Positions 34,241-46,544 of a stretch of DNA of 64,000 nucleotides are shown here, in pieces. The notes beneath the pieces are model-generated. The model ran no database searches, was not told the origin of the DNA, and saw nothing but the letters and a program-made list of their open reading frames with translations. Origin of the DNA: Calycina herbarum (lineage: Eukaryota; Ascomycota; Leotiomycetes; Helotiales; Pezizellaceae); contig LLEY01000081.1 of NCBI GenBank assembly GCA_001414485.1, forward strand, positions 62,001 through 126,000, given 5' to 3'. The position numbers were made by a program, and so were the translations under genes. Position 1 is the first letter of the stretch, and each line of letters opens with the position of its first letter.

Positions 34241-34887
34241 GATATTTAAGGCTAAGCAGACTCCTTCTAAGTTATACTATTAAAAGTGGGTTATATCTCA
34301 ACATAGTTAAGCTTGGAACAAGCGTTCTAAGATCTATCTAGTTTATTACCTATATCTAATATCTAATTTTCCACTCCTACGTTTAAATGTAACAGTTCTG
34401 GTTCCAGAATTAACACGTAACTCTTCACCGCCTGGTAGAATCCTGTATAGTAGCATTATTCAGAGCTGTCTTAGCTCTTCACCTTAGTATTCTAAGAATG
34501 GATCAGTTCTACTATCAAACTTCGTACTACTCCGTCACATTAAAAGTCTAACCATAGAACAATTAACGCAGCTTCACAACACATGTCTAACAGATTTGCC
34601 TCAATTGTGACGACACGTACAACTGATGGACCGCGCAAGAATGTACGACTACGCCTGGTGTAAGTTGGGCACTGTGGAACTGTCTATTCGAGGATTCTAA
34701 GCTAAAGAGAGAAGAGAAGAAAGGACAGAAGCCTAGGAGCTGGAAGCTCTTAAATACAGGAGGTGTGCCAAGCTATAGCTAACTGTATAGCTAACCGAGC
34801 CGGGCTCGGGAAGCACGGTGTCCGCTGGGTTCTAGCCAGGGGCTGGCCTGAAGCATGGTGGCGGTTAGAACCGTCACATCAATACCC
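34241..34887. other. Mixed non-coding sequence left of CHAT copy C
   Basis: No gene recognised. From 34679, CTGTCTATTCGAGGATTCTA and AGCTAAAGAGAGAAGAGAAG repeat the motif at 24872-24910. GC-richer sequence at 34795-34865 has the GAGCCGGGCTCGG palindrome. Confidence 0.35.
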
Positions 34888-35340
34888 TAGCAGCCTAGAT
34901 GAACAAAGGGCGCCCACTTCAAAATCCTAGTCCGGTTGTCGTCCTTATTTCGGAGGTGAAGAACAGCATTGTATAGTGCTTGTGCCACAGAATTGCTAAC
35001 ACCTCTGCCTTCTTGAAGTAGCCCCTCGCAGAACTTTCCAGCAACCTCAACTGCTGTACTATCGTCTGCTCCCTATAAGGTCCCGATGACATGTTAGAAC
35101 CTAATAAGCTGAAAGGTGCTTGCTAAATAGATACTCTCGTCGATTAACTTCTGCGCTTTAATCTCGGCGGTAGAGCATACTGAAAGATATGCGATATACC
35201 TAGTTTTATGCTTAATCTTGTCGAGGTTATTAATTGTTAAACGTTCCTACGTTATTCTACCGATAATCAGAGCACTCTTAGCAGGCTTAACGTCGTTAGC
35301 GTCTCTATGACAAGCAAAATATGCTATTGAACTGTCACGG
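34888..35340 (-). pseudogene. TPR-CHAT protein, copy C, CHAT C-terminal fragment
   Basis: The last 150 codons of a CHAT domain, from AYFACHRDANDVKPAKSALI to KWAPFVHLGC with the stop TAG at 34888-34890. Both catalytic positions survive: His in ACHRD and Cys in YLSVCSTAE, unlike copy B where both are Tyr. Four stops remain in frame (after GRIT, in IRF*HVIGTL*GADD). The fragment begins abruptly at 35340, where TGTCACGGGATTAACC starts, an LTR-like end. It may come from a separate gene copy or from dispersal of the same one. Confidence 0.85.
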
Positions 35341-36155
35341 GATTAACCCCCTGCTTCATAACTGTACAAACTTTATATGTATATAACTTCCTCTTAAAAC
35401 CAGAGTTTCCTTACGATCTCTTTCTTAACTTGTAATTAATATCTTTACCTAAGTCGCAATTGTCCTTGAACTTGCACTTGTTCCCTCACAGCGCTACTAA
35501 TATCATAGACCTATTTAAGGTAAAATAAGGGTTGGTTTCATTGGATAGACAAGGAGCGTCAGAGAATGTAATATATATAATCTAACGTCCCTTTACTGCA
35601 AATGTAGCCTCCTTTATAGCCTTCGCTCTTGCACCTCTTACACTCTGCTATTTTTATGCTAGTAAGACTCGTCTTTTCAACAGCTACTGTTGAGTCGATT
35701 AGCGAATACTCGGAAGAAATTACTAGGCGAGTCTATCAAGATATCGGAAGCTTGTACGGTAGTAATAGCTACTCGGAGCTGGAATTAAATCTATTCTTAG
35801 GCTAGACGGTGGCTGGACGGTCGTTGGCTATAATTAGAAGTTATATATTATATAGAAGGATACGAGTAGAAATGTAGTAAGAGCGTTTCCTTGTAATTAC
35901 GATATATCACTTATATACTTTTCCTTAGTCCTTGGCGATTATTAAACGCGGGCACGGGCAGCTATACCTGGATCTTAATCTTACTATCTTTAATATAAAG
36001 TACGAAGAGGTAGTTAGAGGAGGAATATTAGGCATAGCTTTTCTATTATTTTGAAAGTCCGCGTAAGTTATTATAACTTCCTATAAATTAAAGTAAGCTA
36101 TAATAAAAAGATTTCTATCCTAATCAGCTTCTATGTCTTGTAGTCTTTACTATAA
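35341..36155 (+). pseudogene. Unrecognised decayed coding region, 5' half
   Basis: After an LTR-like start (TGTCACGGGATTAACC), a plus-strand frame from about 35655 reads MLVRLVFSTATVESISEYSE then EITRRVYQDIGSLYGSN, YSELELNLFLG, and later KRGHGQLYLDLNLTIFNI and YEEVVRGGILGIAFLLF, with scattered stops. The frame runs up to the chromovirus at 36156 and appears to go on beyond it. The length of sense-looking sequence suggests a real protein gene once, but I do not know the family. Confidence 0.4.
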
Positions 36156-36474
36156 TATAATAGCCCGCTACTAAGAATAAGAGTTGCTAAGGTTATATAC
36201 GTACTAGATAGGATACGGTTCAGAGTATAGGAATGCTAAGGGTTACGTGGAATGTAAGGATTACGTATTCGAGTATCGGAATGTCCGGTTCAGACCTCCG
36301 AGTCTATTATTATTATCTAAACCCTTTTGTATATAGATGCTCTTACTCTTAGTATCGAGAAAGGTTAATTTGATCTTTTCCTTTGTATTTAGAGCCTAGT
36401 ATCTAAGTATATTATTCTATGGAACGCACTTCTATATACCTCTTTTATAGTATTGTCTATTTCGTACTATTATA
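36156..36474 (+). repeat. 5' LTR of chromovirus 3
   Basis: 319 bp, TATAATAGCCCGCTAC...ACTATTATA. It matches 42171-42489 with a few transition differences. Confidence 0.94.
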
Positions 36475-36639
36475 TTAAAAGATTAAATTCTTCTTATCAA
36501 GGATAGCCTGTTATAATATCTTACTAAGCGTGTTAACGTCCTATATTAAATTCGATTCGGCCTAGATTCAGATTAGTATAATAATAACCTTAAATTACTA
36601 GTTTATAGATAGCTAGTAATATTAGGGTTTAATATCTAT

Positions 36640-39600
36640 TAGTTAGCTAGTAAAAAGCGTATCCTCCGATATATTAAGGAAGTAGAAGACGCTAAGGATT
36701 CCTAAGACTTTAAATAACTCTCTCTATATAGGGATTGCTATATAAGGTTTAGAAAGTCGATATTAAGTTACCTAGAAGGCTCTCGAATCTACCTCTAAAC
36801 CCCTCTCTAATAACATCGAGTATGTTAAACTAAGGAGCGACCCTAGGTCTCTTCTAAGCTCTACTAGAGAGTGTTAAGCAACCTACTAGGGAAACTAGTA
36901 GGCCTCTCTCCGAATACGTACTAAACCGTACTCGTATACTTAAACCTAAAAAGTTAAGAAATAACAAAGGTAAGGGCCTAGCCTAAAACCTTAGAGATCT
37001 ATAAGACTTTTCTAATATAGACGAGATATAGGGTATAGTATAAGGATTAGAAGAAGAACTTTGAAATAACAACTATTAGTTCGAATAGTTAGAATCTATT
37101 ATAAAAGAACTCTAAGAATAAACTAGAGTCTCTTAACCTTCCCGACTTGAAACCGACTATAACTCTCCTTCTATTCTAAGTACTATACTAGACCCCTTTC
37201 GCTTAAGAAGCGAACCTGCCTCTAATACCTTCTCTTAACAGCAGACCACTCTATATAACCCCGAATATAGTCTAAATACCCTCTAACTTACTAAAAGCAA
37301 AATCACAGAAAAAATTAAACCTTTAGACAACAGTATATTACTAATATACTAATAATAGAAGATATTAGTATATAATAGACTTCTAGTGAATACTAATTAT
37401 TATAATATAAGCTCGACTTAAAAAGCCCTTATCTAGAGAATAACTACTAGAATCGCTAGAAACTACCTTAAGCCCTGATACTAGTCTAAGTCGATTTATA
37501 TTACTTTCTATAATTATTAAGATATAATTAAACTTTTAGATTTATATTTCTTAACTAGATATAAGATAGAGGATATATAGAACGCTTTCTAGGCCTTATA
37601 GATAGGTAGAAAAGATTACGCTAGAGAAACGTTTACTAACTTTAGAGGTCGCTTTTCAAGTATAGCTATACTTAGAGAGATACTAGAGTTAGAACGATTC
37701 TTCTATATATAGGAGAAAATTATACTATAGCTACGAAACTCAGCCGCTGTACTTAAGAGACGTTGGAATTATAACTTTATTAAAATAGTAGTAGATCTCC
37801 TAGCCCTAGATAAGGAACGACGCTAAAACGCTAAGTTATATATAGCTAATACGACTAAGCTAGTCGGTATAAACACTTCGGTTAAAAAGACTACTTTTTA
37901 ATCCTTATCTAGTTTAATACCGAAACCCTTACTACTTGTAAGCGGATCCTTCCCTACTGTTTAGACCACTTTAAGAATATTTAAAACCACTTCTACTAGC
38001 GAACGCTAAAAGACTCCGGACCGAGTCCTAGCTAGTACGACGTGCTACTACTGTGGTAAGCCTAGGTACTACAAAACCGACTGCCCTTAGCTACCTAGTA
38101 TCAAAGAAATAGTCTAAGAAGCGGACGAAGATAACCTATAAGTCCTTATAAAGTACCTCGATTCTGACCTAAATTAGAGGGAAAACGAGGCAGCCTAGAT
38201 AAAGACTCCTTCCTAGGCCTACGTAAATGTAATCTATCGAATCTCAACCTTTCTAGACTTATAAGAGGAAACTAATTCCTTATAAATATAACACTTAGTA
38301 TATATAGATACAGTGTTAAAACTCGAGCCTTAATAGATATAAAAGTAAATAGATTCCTATTCTTAAATCGACCCCTAGCTTTATAGCTATCCTAATCGTT
38401 AGGTATATAGATTCGAAAACTACCCTACTTAGTACCTATTTATAGATACGATAGTAGTATTAAGAGTAAAGTAACATAGTTTATACAACTATATCTGAAC
38501 CTAGATCGACGTCGTATCTGAAACTGCCCCTTTATCGTCCTAGACCTTAGATAATAAGACCTAATTATTAGAAATAAATAGTTGAAATATTTTAATATTC
38601 TCCTTAACCCTACTAAGAATTAACTTATTTAGCTAGCCGAAACCCTACCGACTTCTTACTTTAGAAAGGAAATCTTACTTTCTCTAACTTTTAGCTAGAA
38701 CTAGAAGTCTTATTTAAATACATAGTCGGATATAAATTGAAGAGACTATGCCCTCTATTAAGATAAAAAGCAAAGGAATAGTAAGCTCTTAGCTAAGTTA
38801 TTACTATTATCTATAATATTAACTCCCGACATCTACCTCTCTAACTCTGCTCTGAATACCCTCCGACCTACTAGTATAGCTTAGACAGATTAGACCCTAT
38901 ACTCTTTTATTAGTAAAATAAGTATAAATACTTTATATTTTAATATAAAGTAACCTGATACTAAGTTCTTTATAATAAGTATCTACGAATTAGATTAGAT
39001 TATCGACGAAAGATTAGCTCTGCTCTTAGATAATGCTAAGACTATAGATCTAATATAGTTCTAACTCTCTTAATATTACTTGTTGTTCTAGGATATATTC
39101 TTAAAAGCAGCCTTGGATAAACTTCTCTCTTACCGCGTATATAACTATAAAATCACCTTAAACGAACCTCTTCCTACCTCCTACTCTCTACTATATCGAC
39201 AGTTAACTATAGAGCTATAAGCGACGAAAGAGTACCTTATTAATAATTTAAATAAAGGATTTATTATTAATAGTAATAGTTCTTTCGCCTTACTAGTACT
39301 CTTTGTTAAAAAGCCTAATAGTAATAAGCTACGGTTCTATATCGATTATCAGAAGCTAAATACTCTTACCTAAAACGACCCCTACTTGATTCCTTATATC
39401 GACGAACTCCTTTCGAGATTAAGGAAAGTTAAGATCTTTACTAAGTTAAATATATACTAAGCTTTCTATTATATCTAAATAGACTTAGACTTAGAAGAGA
39501 TAACTACGTTTAGAACTAGGTATAGAATATATAAATATAAGGTTCTTTCTTTTAGACTTTATAATAGACTAGCTACCTACCAACGTTATATAAACGACGT

Positions 39601-42060
39601 CTTAATCGAATATCTAGATAACTTCTATATTACTTACTTAGACGATATATTAATTTATTTAAATAGTATTAAAGAATATAAGAAATAAGTTAGAAAGGTT
39701 CTAAATCGGCTCTAAGAAGTAGGACTTTAAGTAGATATTAAGAAAAGTGAATTTAGTATTATCTAAGTTAAATATCTTAGTTATATATTAACTACGAAAG
39801 GACTTAAAGTAGACTCTAAGAAAGTAGAACCTCTACGTAACTAGGCCCGACCTAGTACTATAATAGGTATAAAGTCCTACCTAGGCTTTTATAGTTTCTA
39901 TAGATAATTTATTAAGAACTTTAGTAAAATTATAAAACCTCTAACTATTATAATACGCTCTTTAGAGCCGTTTCGGTAGATACCCGAATATAAAGAAGCC
40001 TTTAAAGAATTATAAACCTAGCTACTCTTAGTTTAAGCCTTATACTACTTCGACCTCAAATGTCCTACAAAGCTAGAGACAGACTCTTCTAATAGAGTAA
40101 TAGTAGACATATTCTCTTAATAATATAGTAATCGTTAGTATTCTATAGGTTTCTATTCCTACGTCCTAGTTAGATATAAAACGAACTAGGAAATCTATAA
40201 TAAGGAACTATTTATAATTATAAAAGCGTTTAGAAAATAGTAACCTAAGCTTATATTATATTAAAACTATATTAACGTCTTCTTAAACTATAGATCCTTA
40301 GAATACTTTATAATAACAAAGCTGCTTACTTCTAAGCAAGTATAATAGATAAAATTCCTCTCTAACTTTAATTTCTAGATCTAATTTATATCTAGAAAGA
40401 ATAATTAAAAGGTAGATATACTAACTAGATAAGAGTAAGACATTAGAATATAAGATTAAGTTAAGTTAGACAGCCGCTCGTATACCCTTCTTAGACCTAT
40501 TAGGCTTAACCTCTAAATTAACGCCGATCTTACTTAGACCTTTTAAGTAATATCCCTTTCTATAATTAAGTTAGATATTATCTCTAAGTCTAGATCAGAT
40601 CTAATTTAGAAGCTAAGAACAGCTAATATGTAATTATTTAAGAAGGAACATAGAGAACTTAAGAATAGTTATACTATCTTATCTAATAATTTACTCCTAT
40701 TTAGAGGACGGCTTTATATTAAAAGAAATACTAAACTCTATACAAATCTAATCTAAGAAGCCTACGACTAAGTATCTAGTACTTACCTAAGTACTCGAAA
40801 GATATACTAGTTACTAGTATCCGCCTACTACTAGGTCGGTATAGGTTCGGACTATAAGCTATACGTGGCTAACTACTAAGCTTATAGATACTCTTATTCT
40901 TAATAGACTAAATAATAAGGATTCCTCTACCTACTACTAGTACTAGATTACTTAATATAGTATATATATATAGACTTTAAGTTATTTTCTAAGGATAAGT
41001 ATAGATATAATACTATACTAGTATTTATTAACTATCTTAGAAAGGATTCGGTATCTATACTCTACTATTCTACTATCGATACTAGAGGATTAGCCTAGCT
41101 TTTTATATAATAGATCTATTGTTTTAGTTACTGCTCTAAATCGATTACGTTAGATAGAGAACCTTAATTCGTCTTAGCTTTTTAGATAGAATTCTATTAT
41201 ATTATTAGTATTAAGCTTAAACTCTCTATAGCTTATTATAAATAAATAGATAGTTAGATAGAGATTATAAACCGATATATTAATTAGAGGCTAAGGCCTT
41301 TCGTAACCTACTATTAGGATAACTAGAGCGAGTTAATCCCTCTTATAGACAGAGTATAAATAACTCTTCTATACTCGTCTATTAGTATAACCCCTTATTA
41401 GCTTAAGTTTAGGCTGAATTCGCGAACCTTATAGGATTAGAATACTTCTAGGACCTCTATTCCCTAGGAACGACTAAATTATAATAAGGTAGTTAAGATA
41501 GCTATACGTATATACTCTGCCTAGAACGTAGCTAAAGACAACATAAGCGAAGCCTAGCAGAGAATATAAGATAGTACGAATCAGTACTAAAGAGCTATCG
41601 ACTAGGACGTTAGTAATAGAGTTTACTTATTAACTAAGAATCTTAAGATAAATCGACCTAGCCGAAAGCTAGCCGAATAATAGACTAGACCCTTTGAAAT
41701 ACTAGAACGTGTAGAACACTCTTATAGACTAAAACTCCTAAAAGGATTATTAATCTATAATGTTTTTACTATAGACGTACTATCTAAAGATCTGAATACC
41801 TCTCTACCTAGATAAGAAGCCCTAGAGCTACTCTTAGAAATCATTTAGAGTGTATAAGAATAGGAAGTTTAAGAAATTCTTAATAGTAGACTTTTCAAAA
41901 GATAACTACAATACTAGGTTAGATAGGTTAGTTATAATATAGACTCTACCTAGTATCCTACTAATAATTTTCAAGGTTTACTACACCTTCTAAGAGACTT
42001 CTATACTAAATATCTAGACAAACTAGGATTACCCCGACTCTTCTTTGAATAGATCTAAGT
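36640..42060 (+). pseudogene. Chromovirus 3 gag-pol, degenerate
   Basis: Gag carries a knuckle near 38042-38085, CYYCGKPRYYKTDC, with the His ligand now Tyr. The protease region near 38320 reads ALIDIKVNRFLFLNRPL (active-site D kept, following residues altered). The RT box near 39640 is TYLDDILIY, intact. RNase H is at about 40060-40450. The integrase includes YIDFKLFSKDKYRYNTILVF near 40970-41030 and later SRTLRD. A chromodomain at about 41860-42020 reads EVQEILNSRLFKR-like, then YNIDSTQYPTNNFQGLLHLL. Dense TAG/TAA at Trp and Gln codons. Confidence 0.9.
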
Positions 42061-42170
42061 ATAGGAGGCAGATAAGAACTAACAACCGAGTTACTACTAA
42101 AAACAAACCCTGATACTATCTTAGCTATAATACAAAGCCTTAGAGACGAGTCTTTTTCAAAGGAGAGAGA

Positions 42171-42489
42171 TATAATAGCTCGCTACTAAGAATAAGAGTT
42201 ACTAAGGTTATATACGTACTAGATAGGATACAGTTCAGGGTATAGGAATGCTAAGGGTTACGTAGAATATAAGGATTACGTATTCGAGTATCGGAATGTC
42301 CGGTTCAGACCTCCGAGTCTATTATTATTATCTAAACCCTTTTGTATATAGATGCTCTTACCCTTAGTATCGGGAAAGGTTAATTTGATCTTTTCCTTCG
42401 TATTTAGAGCCTAGTATCTAAGTATGTTATTCTACGGAACGTACTTCTATATACCTCTTTTATAGTATTATCTATTTCGTACTATTATA
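42171..42489 (+). repeat. 3' LTR of chromovirus 3
   Basis: 319 bp, TATAATAGCTCGCTAC...ACTATTATA, following the purine tract directly. Confidence 0.94.
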
Positions 42490-42494
42490 TATAA

Positions 42495-43330
42495 TTCCTA
42501 TTATATTAATATCTAAGCAAGCCTCTTATTAATCTGAGCAGCCTATACTATAAGAGCCGATCTAGTATCAGACTTATTAGATAGAAAATAAAGAACGAGG
42601 TTCTTAAGTATACTACTACTTCTTTCGTTAGCTGCTAATTAGTAATATATACTCTAATAATCAGTTGAATATATACTGAAGCTATAAGAGAGAGCGGAGT
42701 TGGATAAGTAATATCTGTATTTTAAGATAAACTCTTTTATAACCAGGCTGTTAGCAGCCCTTAGTATATCTAATAGAAATAACCTAGATACTAAGGTATT
42801 TGTCTTTGCTCTAGTATATTCTAGCCGCTTCTCTAAAAACTCTCTAACTGATAAATAGGCAAATCGAAATATATCTAGCGTCGAATTAAAGACTATTATA
42901 TTAGCTGTAATAGAATTAGATAAGTGAATAGAGAAATAGATAACTTAGAAATTAGAGCTGATAAGCTTTAGCTACTTTGTTATATATAAATACTCCTGCT
43001 ACTTTAGAACTCTTTCCTCCTTATAGTTAATCTAGTTATTTAAGCTAACGTCTCTCTTAATATTAGTATATATCTCTAGAACGTGCTACTTAGTTAAATA
43101 GCGGATGTGTCGCTGTATAGTAGTTGATAATATAGTAATGAATTCAGCGGATGTTAGCCTTCTTTAAGCGTAGAAGAGCGAATAAATCAGAATAAGTATA
43201 ATTAAATATAGAGATAAGAAATGTTATAGAATATAGAATATAAAACCTATCTCTTCAAGACCTCTGTATAAAGTCTACGTAATATATAGCTGGTATTACA
43301 TTACTTCTTACTTTTATCTAATCTCGATCT
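42495..43330 (+). pseudogene. Unrecognised decayed coding region, 3' half
   Basis: Continues the plus-strand frame left of chromovirus 3: SLLLI then AAYTIRADLVSDLLDRK, INSFITRLLAALSISNRNNL, DTKVFVFALVYSSRFSKNSL and ISSVELKTIILAVIELDK. It is leucine- and isoleucine-rich with regularly spaced charges, suggesting an all-helical protein. Stops are mostly TAG. With the 5' half it would be at least 500 residues. No family recognised. Confidence 0.4.
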
Positions 43331-43904
43331 TAGAAAATTATTCGATCTCTTATACTACTACGAAAAAGACCCGTCAGTCTTAGTGTTACAGATCGCTTAG
43401 ACCGTTTGGGATATCTTTCTTAAGTATCAGGTCTCTCGAACTTTCTATAAGCAAGTGCCCGACGGTGCGTTAGAAAGGACGCTAGTAGAGGGAAGAGGAT
43501 TTACGAGAAGGATAGAGTACAGTGGACACTATATACAATGAATTTAGATACTTAATTAAGAAGTTTCTTTCTATAAAGTAGAAGAAAAATATACTTCTTA
43601 ACAAACGAGTCTAATAAAGGCGACTAATTATTTTTCTCTACCTGGCTTTCTCTCTAACCTGGGTAGTTATTAAGGTTCTTACTAAGGTAGTAGACGAGTT
43701 ATTTCGTTTAATATATAGATGGAATCTCTATAGTTCTATAAGAAAAAGTACTTTACGAGAAAAAAGGTATACTAGTTTTTTAAGTAATCTATTTAAGAAT
43801 TAAGAATTAACATAAGATCTCTGAAATATTTCCTATAAGGTATTAGGGAGGCCTGATAGGTTTATAATAGTTAGATATCGAGTGGTAAGCGTCTGCTAAG
43901 GCTT
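43331..43904. other. AT-rich sequence, no gene seen
   Basis: Strongly AT-rich, no readable frame and no clear match to other repeats in the window. Confidence 0.3.
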
Positions 43905-44175
43905 GCAGAATCGGCTGCTAACCCAACCCGGCAAAGTCCGGCAGAAAAAACCGCTAACCTAATCCGGCATAATACGGCAGAATCGGTAAATTTTGAGAAT
44001 AGCAGAAAAAGCCGCTAACCTAATCCGGCAAAATACGGCAGAATTGGGAAGTTTTGAGTAGCAGAAAAGACCGCTAACCTAATCCGGTATAATACGGAAG
44101 AATGGATAAGGTTTAAGACTGGCAGAAAATTCCGCTAGCTAAATTCGGCTAAATTTGGCGGAATTTCTCGCCAGG
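43905..44175. repeat. About 60-bp minisatellite, four units
   Basis: The anchor CCGCTAACCTAATCCGG occurs at 43951, 44012, 44071 and 44132 (spacing 61, 59, 61), with a partial unit at 43915. Units look like GCAGAAAA + CCGCTAACCTAATCCGGCA + AATACGGCAGAAT + a variable TTTTGAG spacer. The last unit is near-palindromic (TTCCGCTAG...TTTGGCGGAA). Confidence 0.85.
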
Positions 44176-44711
44176 GTGACTTCTTTATTTTTCCTAGTAT
44201 TTTATACTATCTAGTAGAGGAGGCTGCTAGTGTAATAGGAATAGGTAATAAGAATAACAATCGTGTCGCTCTGGCTGTGCGGTTATTGCACGTCACGCGT
44301 GGGCTGTTCCGTTTTGTTATATGTGTGAGGCGTTGCTTGTTGTTGTCAAACTAATCTACGGAATCTATGAGTTGTTTTTGTGGAGTGGTAGAAGCTTACG
44401 TAAGCATCAGCTTTCTTTGGGCAGCACTTGAGCAAGGGAAAGTCTGTACCTTGGCTATAGCATCACCTATTCCAAAAACGACGGTTTTTACGATTTCCAT
44501 CTCTCCCACCCTGCAATTGACCCGAGCGGGGGACCGAATGGGACATGGAGAGCCTTGGGATCTGGCAGAGCGGGAGCTGGTAGCTCTGGACGCTGATAGG
44601 AGGATACAAGGCTTATTTACCGGGGTTCGTTGTGATTTATTTACATCCTACCGCATCCGGCAGGTAGCGCTCTATGGATTAGCTTTTGTAAATATATCAC
44701 TATTGCTCCTT
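44176..44711. other. Less-mutated segment, no recognised gene
   Basis: From about 44250 the sequence loses the RIP signature. An open frame 44367-44741 (+), starting MSCFCGVVEAYVSISFLWAA, runs 124 codons and ends inside the 180-bp repeat. No family is seen, and its end within a repeat argues against a real gene. Confidence 0.35.
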
Positions 44712-44900
44712 ACGGAGCGGCACACAAATACTCGCTCCTGATTCGTCGAAGGCCTTACGAATAGCCTCAGGAGCGAGCGTTTAAGAGCGTGCAGGGGCAT
44801 AATATAATACACTTATCCAGGCCTTGTTTATAGGCGATTGGGGGCTAACCGTGTTAGCCTCAGGGGCATTGTATATGACGAACACTTATATAAAAAATAG
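44712..44900. repeat. 180-bp structured repeat, copy 2
   Basis: The second copy of 34060-34240, differing by a handful of transitions (for example TTGCGAATAG to TTACGAATAG). Same hairpins; the GGGGCTAAC/GTTAGCC stem has one mismatch here. Confidence 0.8.
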
Positions 44901-45289
44901 GAAGAGTCCTAGGAGTAGATTACGTATATACGGATATAAACGAGATATCCCCTCTACACTAGTTATTGTATATGTTACGAGTTGTAAGCTACTTAGTACA
45001 ATCGAAAGATTTGTATATTTTTAAAGATAAAAGCTAAAGAGAGAAGAGTAGAGCTCTGCTCTTCGTATAGTAAATGTACACAACGAGTCCTAGTTGCTGT
45101 AGCAACTAAGGTCATCTGACCAAGTTTCTTCCCAGGGTCTAACACGTTACGGTATAGTAATGAAGTGAAGTGTGTATACTGAATACTATAAAGCGCACTT
45201 CGTGTCACGGGTTACAAGTGACTCGTTCAATCAAAAGACTAGTTTATTATAAGGAGGAAATACCAAAGTTTTACTTAGAGTCTAACCTG
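44901..45289. other. Non-coding sequence between repeats
   Basis: No gene. Near 45025, AGCTAAAGAGAGAAGAG echoes the motif at 24890 and 34700. TGTCACGGGTTACAAG near 45202 recalls the TGTCACGGG start at 35342. Confidence 0.35.
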
Positions 45290-45400
45290 TTACACTTTGG
45301 CAGCTGCGCCGAAGCTGGACTACTCTAGCATAGCCGCCTCTACGGCGGGCGGTTAGAACCGAGTATAAACAAATTAATCAAATTAACTAATTAATTAGGA
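45290..45400 (+). mobile_element. LINE 3'-end remnant
   Basis: CACTTTGGCAGCTGCGCCG, AAGCTGGACTACTC, the GCCGCC...GGCGGGCGG stem and GAACCGAGTATAAAC precede an AATTAATCAAATTAACTAAT tail. Same cassette as 8507-8590; severely 5'-truncated. Confidence 0.78.
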
Positions 45401-45755
45401 TTCGACCTGTGAGAGCAGTCTTATAGAGCGAGGTTAGGGTAATAAGCGGAGGAGAACATAGGTAAGAACTGTAAGACTACTATACGAAAGATCTTCAATT
45501 ATTTATCATATGATCCTAATACCGTAGGAAGTGCTGCTACCGACGGACACCTAATATATCGATGTAAGTAATAACAAATATGTTTATATCGAAGGACGAG
45601 TATGTTCTAAACAAGCTGAGTAAAATTAGGTAATAGTAATATTTCTTGACTATGCTAAAAGTCCCTTGCCAAAACCCTACAAAACTATAATTAGGGGTGG
45701 AAGATTAGATATAATCGCCCGTCTTTCTTTTTAAACTATTCCAACTGACTTATAC
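45401..45755. other. Spacer, no gene seen
   Basis: Downstream flank of the chromodomain gene; no readable frame. Confidence 0.3.
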
Positions 45756-46544
45756 TTACTCCTGCTTCCAGGGCTGGCGTCCTAGTTTCTTATGTTGCTA
45801 ATCAGCATTTCTAGTCCCTACCCTCCTTTTTCGCTTCAAACCAGCCCCCTATGGCCCCTTCTTAGCCTTACGCTGTGCTCGAAGGCGGTTCTCAAATCTA
45901 TCCACCAGTTCCTTTGTATACTCTAACGAATGCTTAGGAAGCAGTGTCGGGTTCCAGTCTACTAAGTAGTGTGTTATACCATCAACATCCTCTTTACTAA
46001 TGATTTGGCGGACCTCCTAATCCTGGTCGTCGTCAATCACCTCTAGGCATATATTAGACTCTGTTAGGTGAGCCGATTCAAGTGTAGGATTAGTTCTAGC
46101 AGTACTGCAAAGGTCTCCGTAAGTCTGAATGCTAAAAGCCCCGTCGTTCTTATTATTCTCTAGAAATAGTAAAGAACGCCGTTGTCGCTTTTTATCGTTG
46201 TCGTAGTACGAGGCTATTCCGTTAGAGAGGGGAGAGTTAGATCTCTGTTGTTTAGAAACCCACGGTGCCTTGTCGTTATTGATAAAATCGTTAGTATTGT
46301 CATGCTTCTCGGCTATGTGATTAGAAATTGGTTACAGGCTTTTCGGTTTTAATACATAGTTACTAGGTGGTCTGCTATCTGTAATACGACAAGCGTTTCT
46401 GATATTAGGAGTACTATCGCTATCTGATGTGTTCGATTTATCTGTAGTACTGTACGTAAGAATTCTCTGTACTACGCCTGTGAAACCTAGCTTACGTACT
46501 ATAGCTGCTACTAGCTTTCGTTTCCTAGCTAAAGATAATGTCAT
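45756..46544 (-). pseudogene. Stand-alone chromodomain-like protein
   Basis: ATG at 46544 (MTLSLARKRKLVAAIVRKLG) opens one frame of 262 codons to TAA at 45756-45758, ending RQPWKQE. The first 170 residues are polar and disordered-looking (TTDKSNTSDSDST, NDKKRQRRSLLFLENN). Residues about 177-225 resemble a chromodomain: EVRQIISKEDVDGITHYLVD, WNPTLLPKHSLEYTKELVDR and FENRLRAQRK, matching the conserved YLVxW core and C-terminal helix. A basic tail follows (GLKRKRRVG). It is not joined to any pol gene, so it is not simply a retroelement end. Four in-frame stops (residues 71 and 176 among them) are single transitions from Gln or Trp codons. Confidence 0.75.

Larger units (their letters stand above)
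36156..42489 (+). mobile_element. Chromovirus 3 (Ty3/gypsy)
   Basis: 6,334 bp, two 319-bp LTRs, TATAA duplication at 36151-36155 and 42490-42494. The polypurine tract AAAGGAGAGAGA lies just before the right LTR, fixing the plus strand. It is the only full chromovirus here not hit by another, and the only one on the plus strand. It splits the unrecognised coding region at 35.6-43.3 kb. A solo LTR of the family is at 50870-51143. Confidence 0.96.

Noticed and set aside
44367..44741. 124-codon open frame in a less mutated segment
   Set aside because: No recognisable motifs, and it ends inside a dispersed repeat; kept only as a mention in the segment note.
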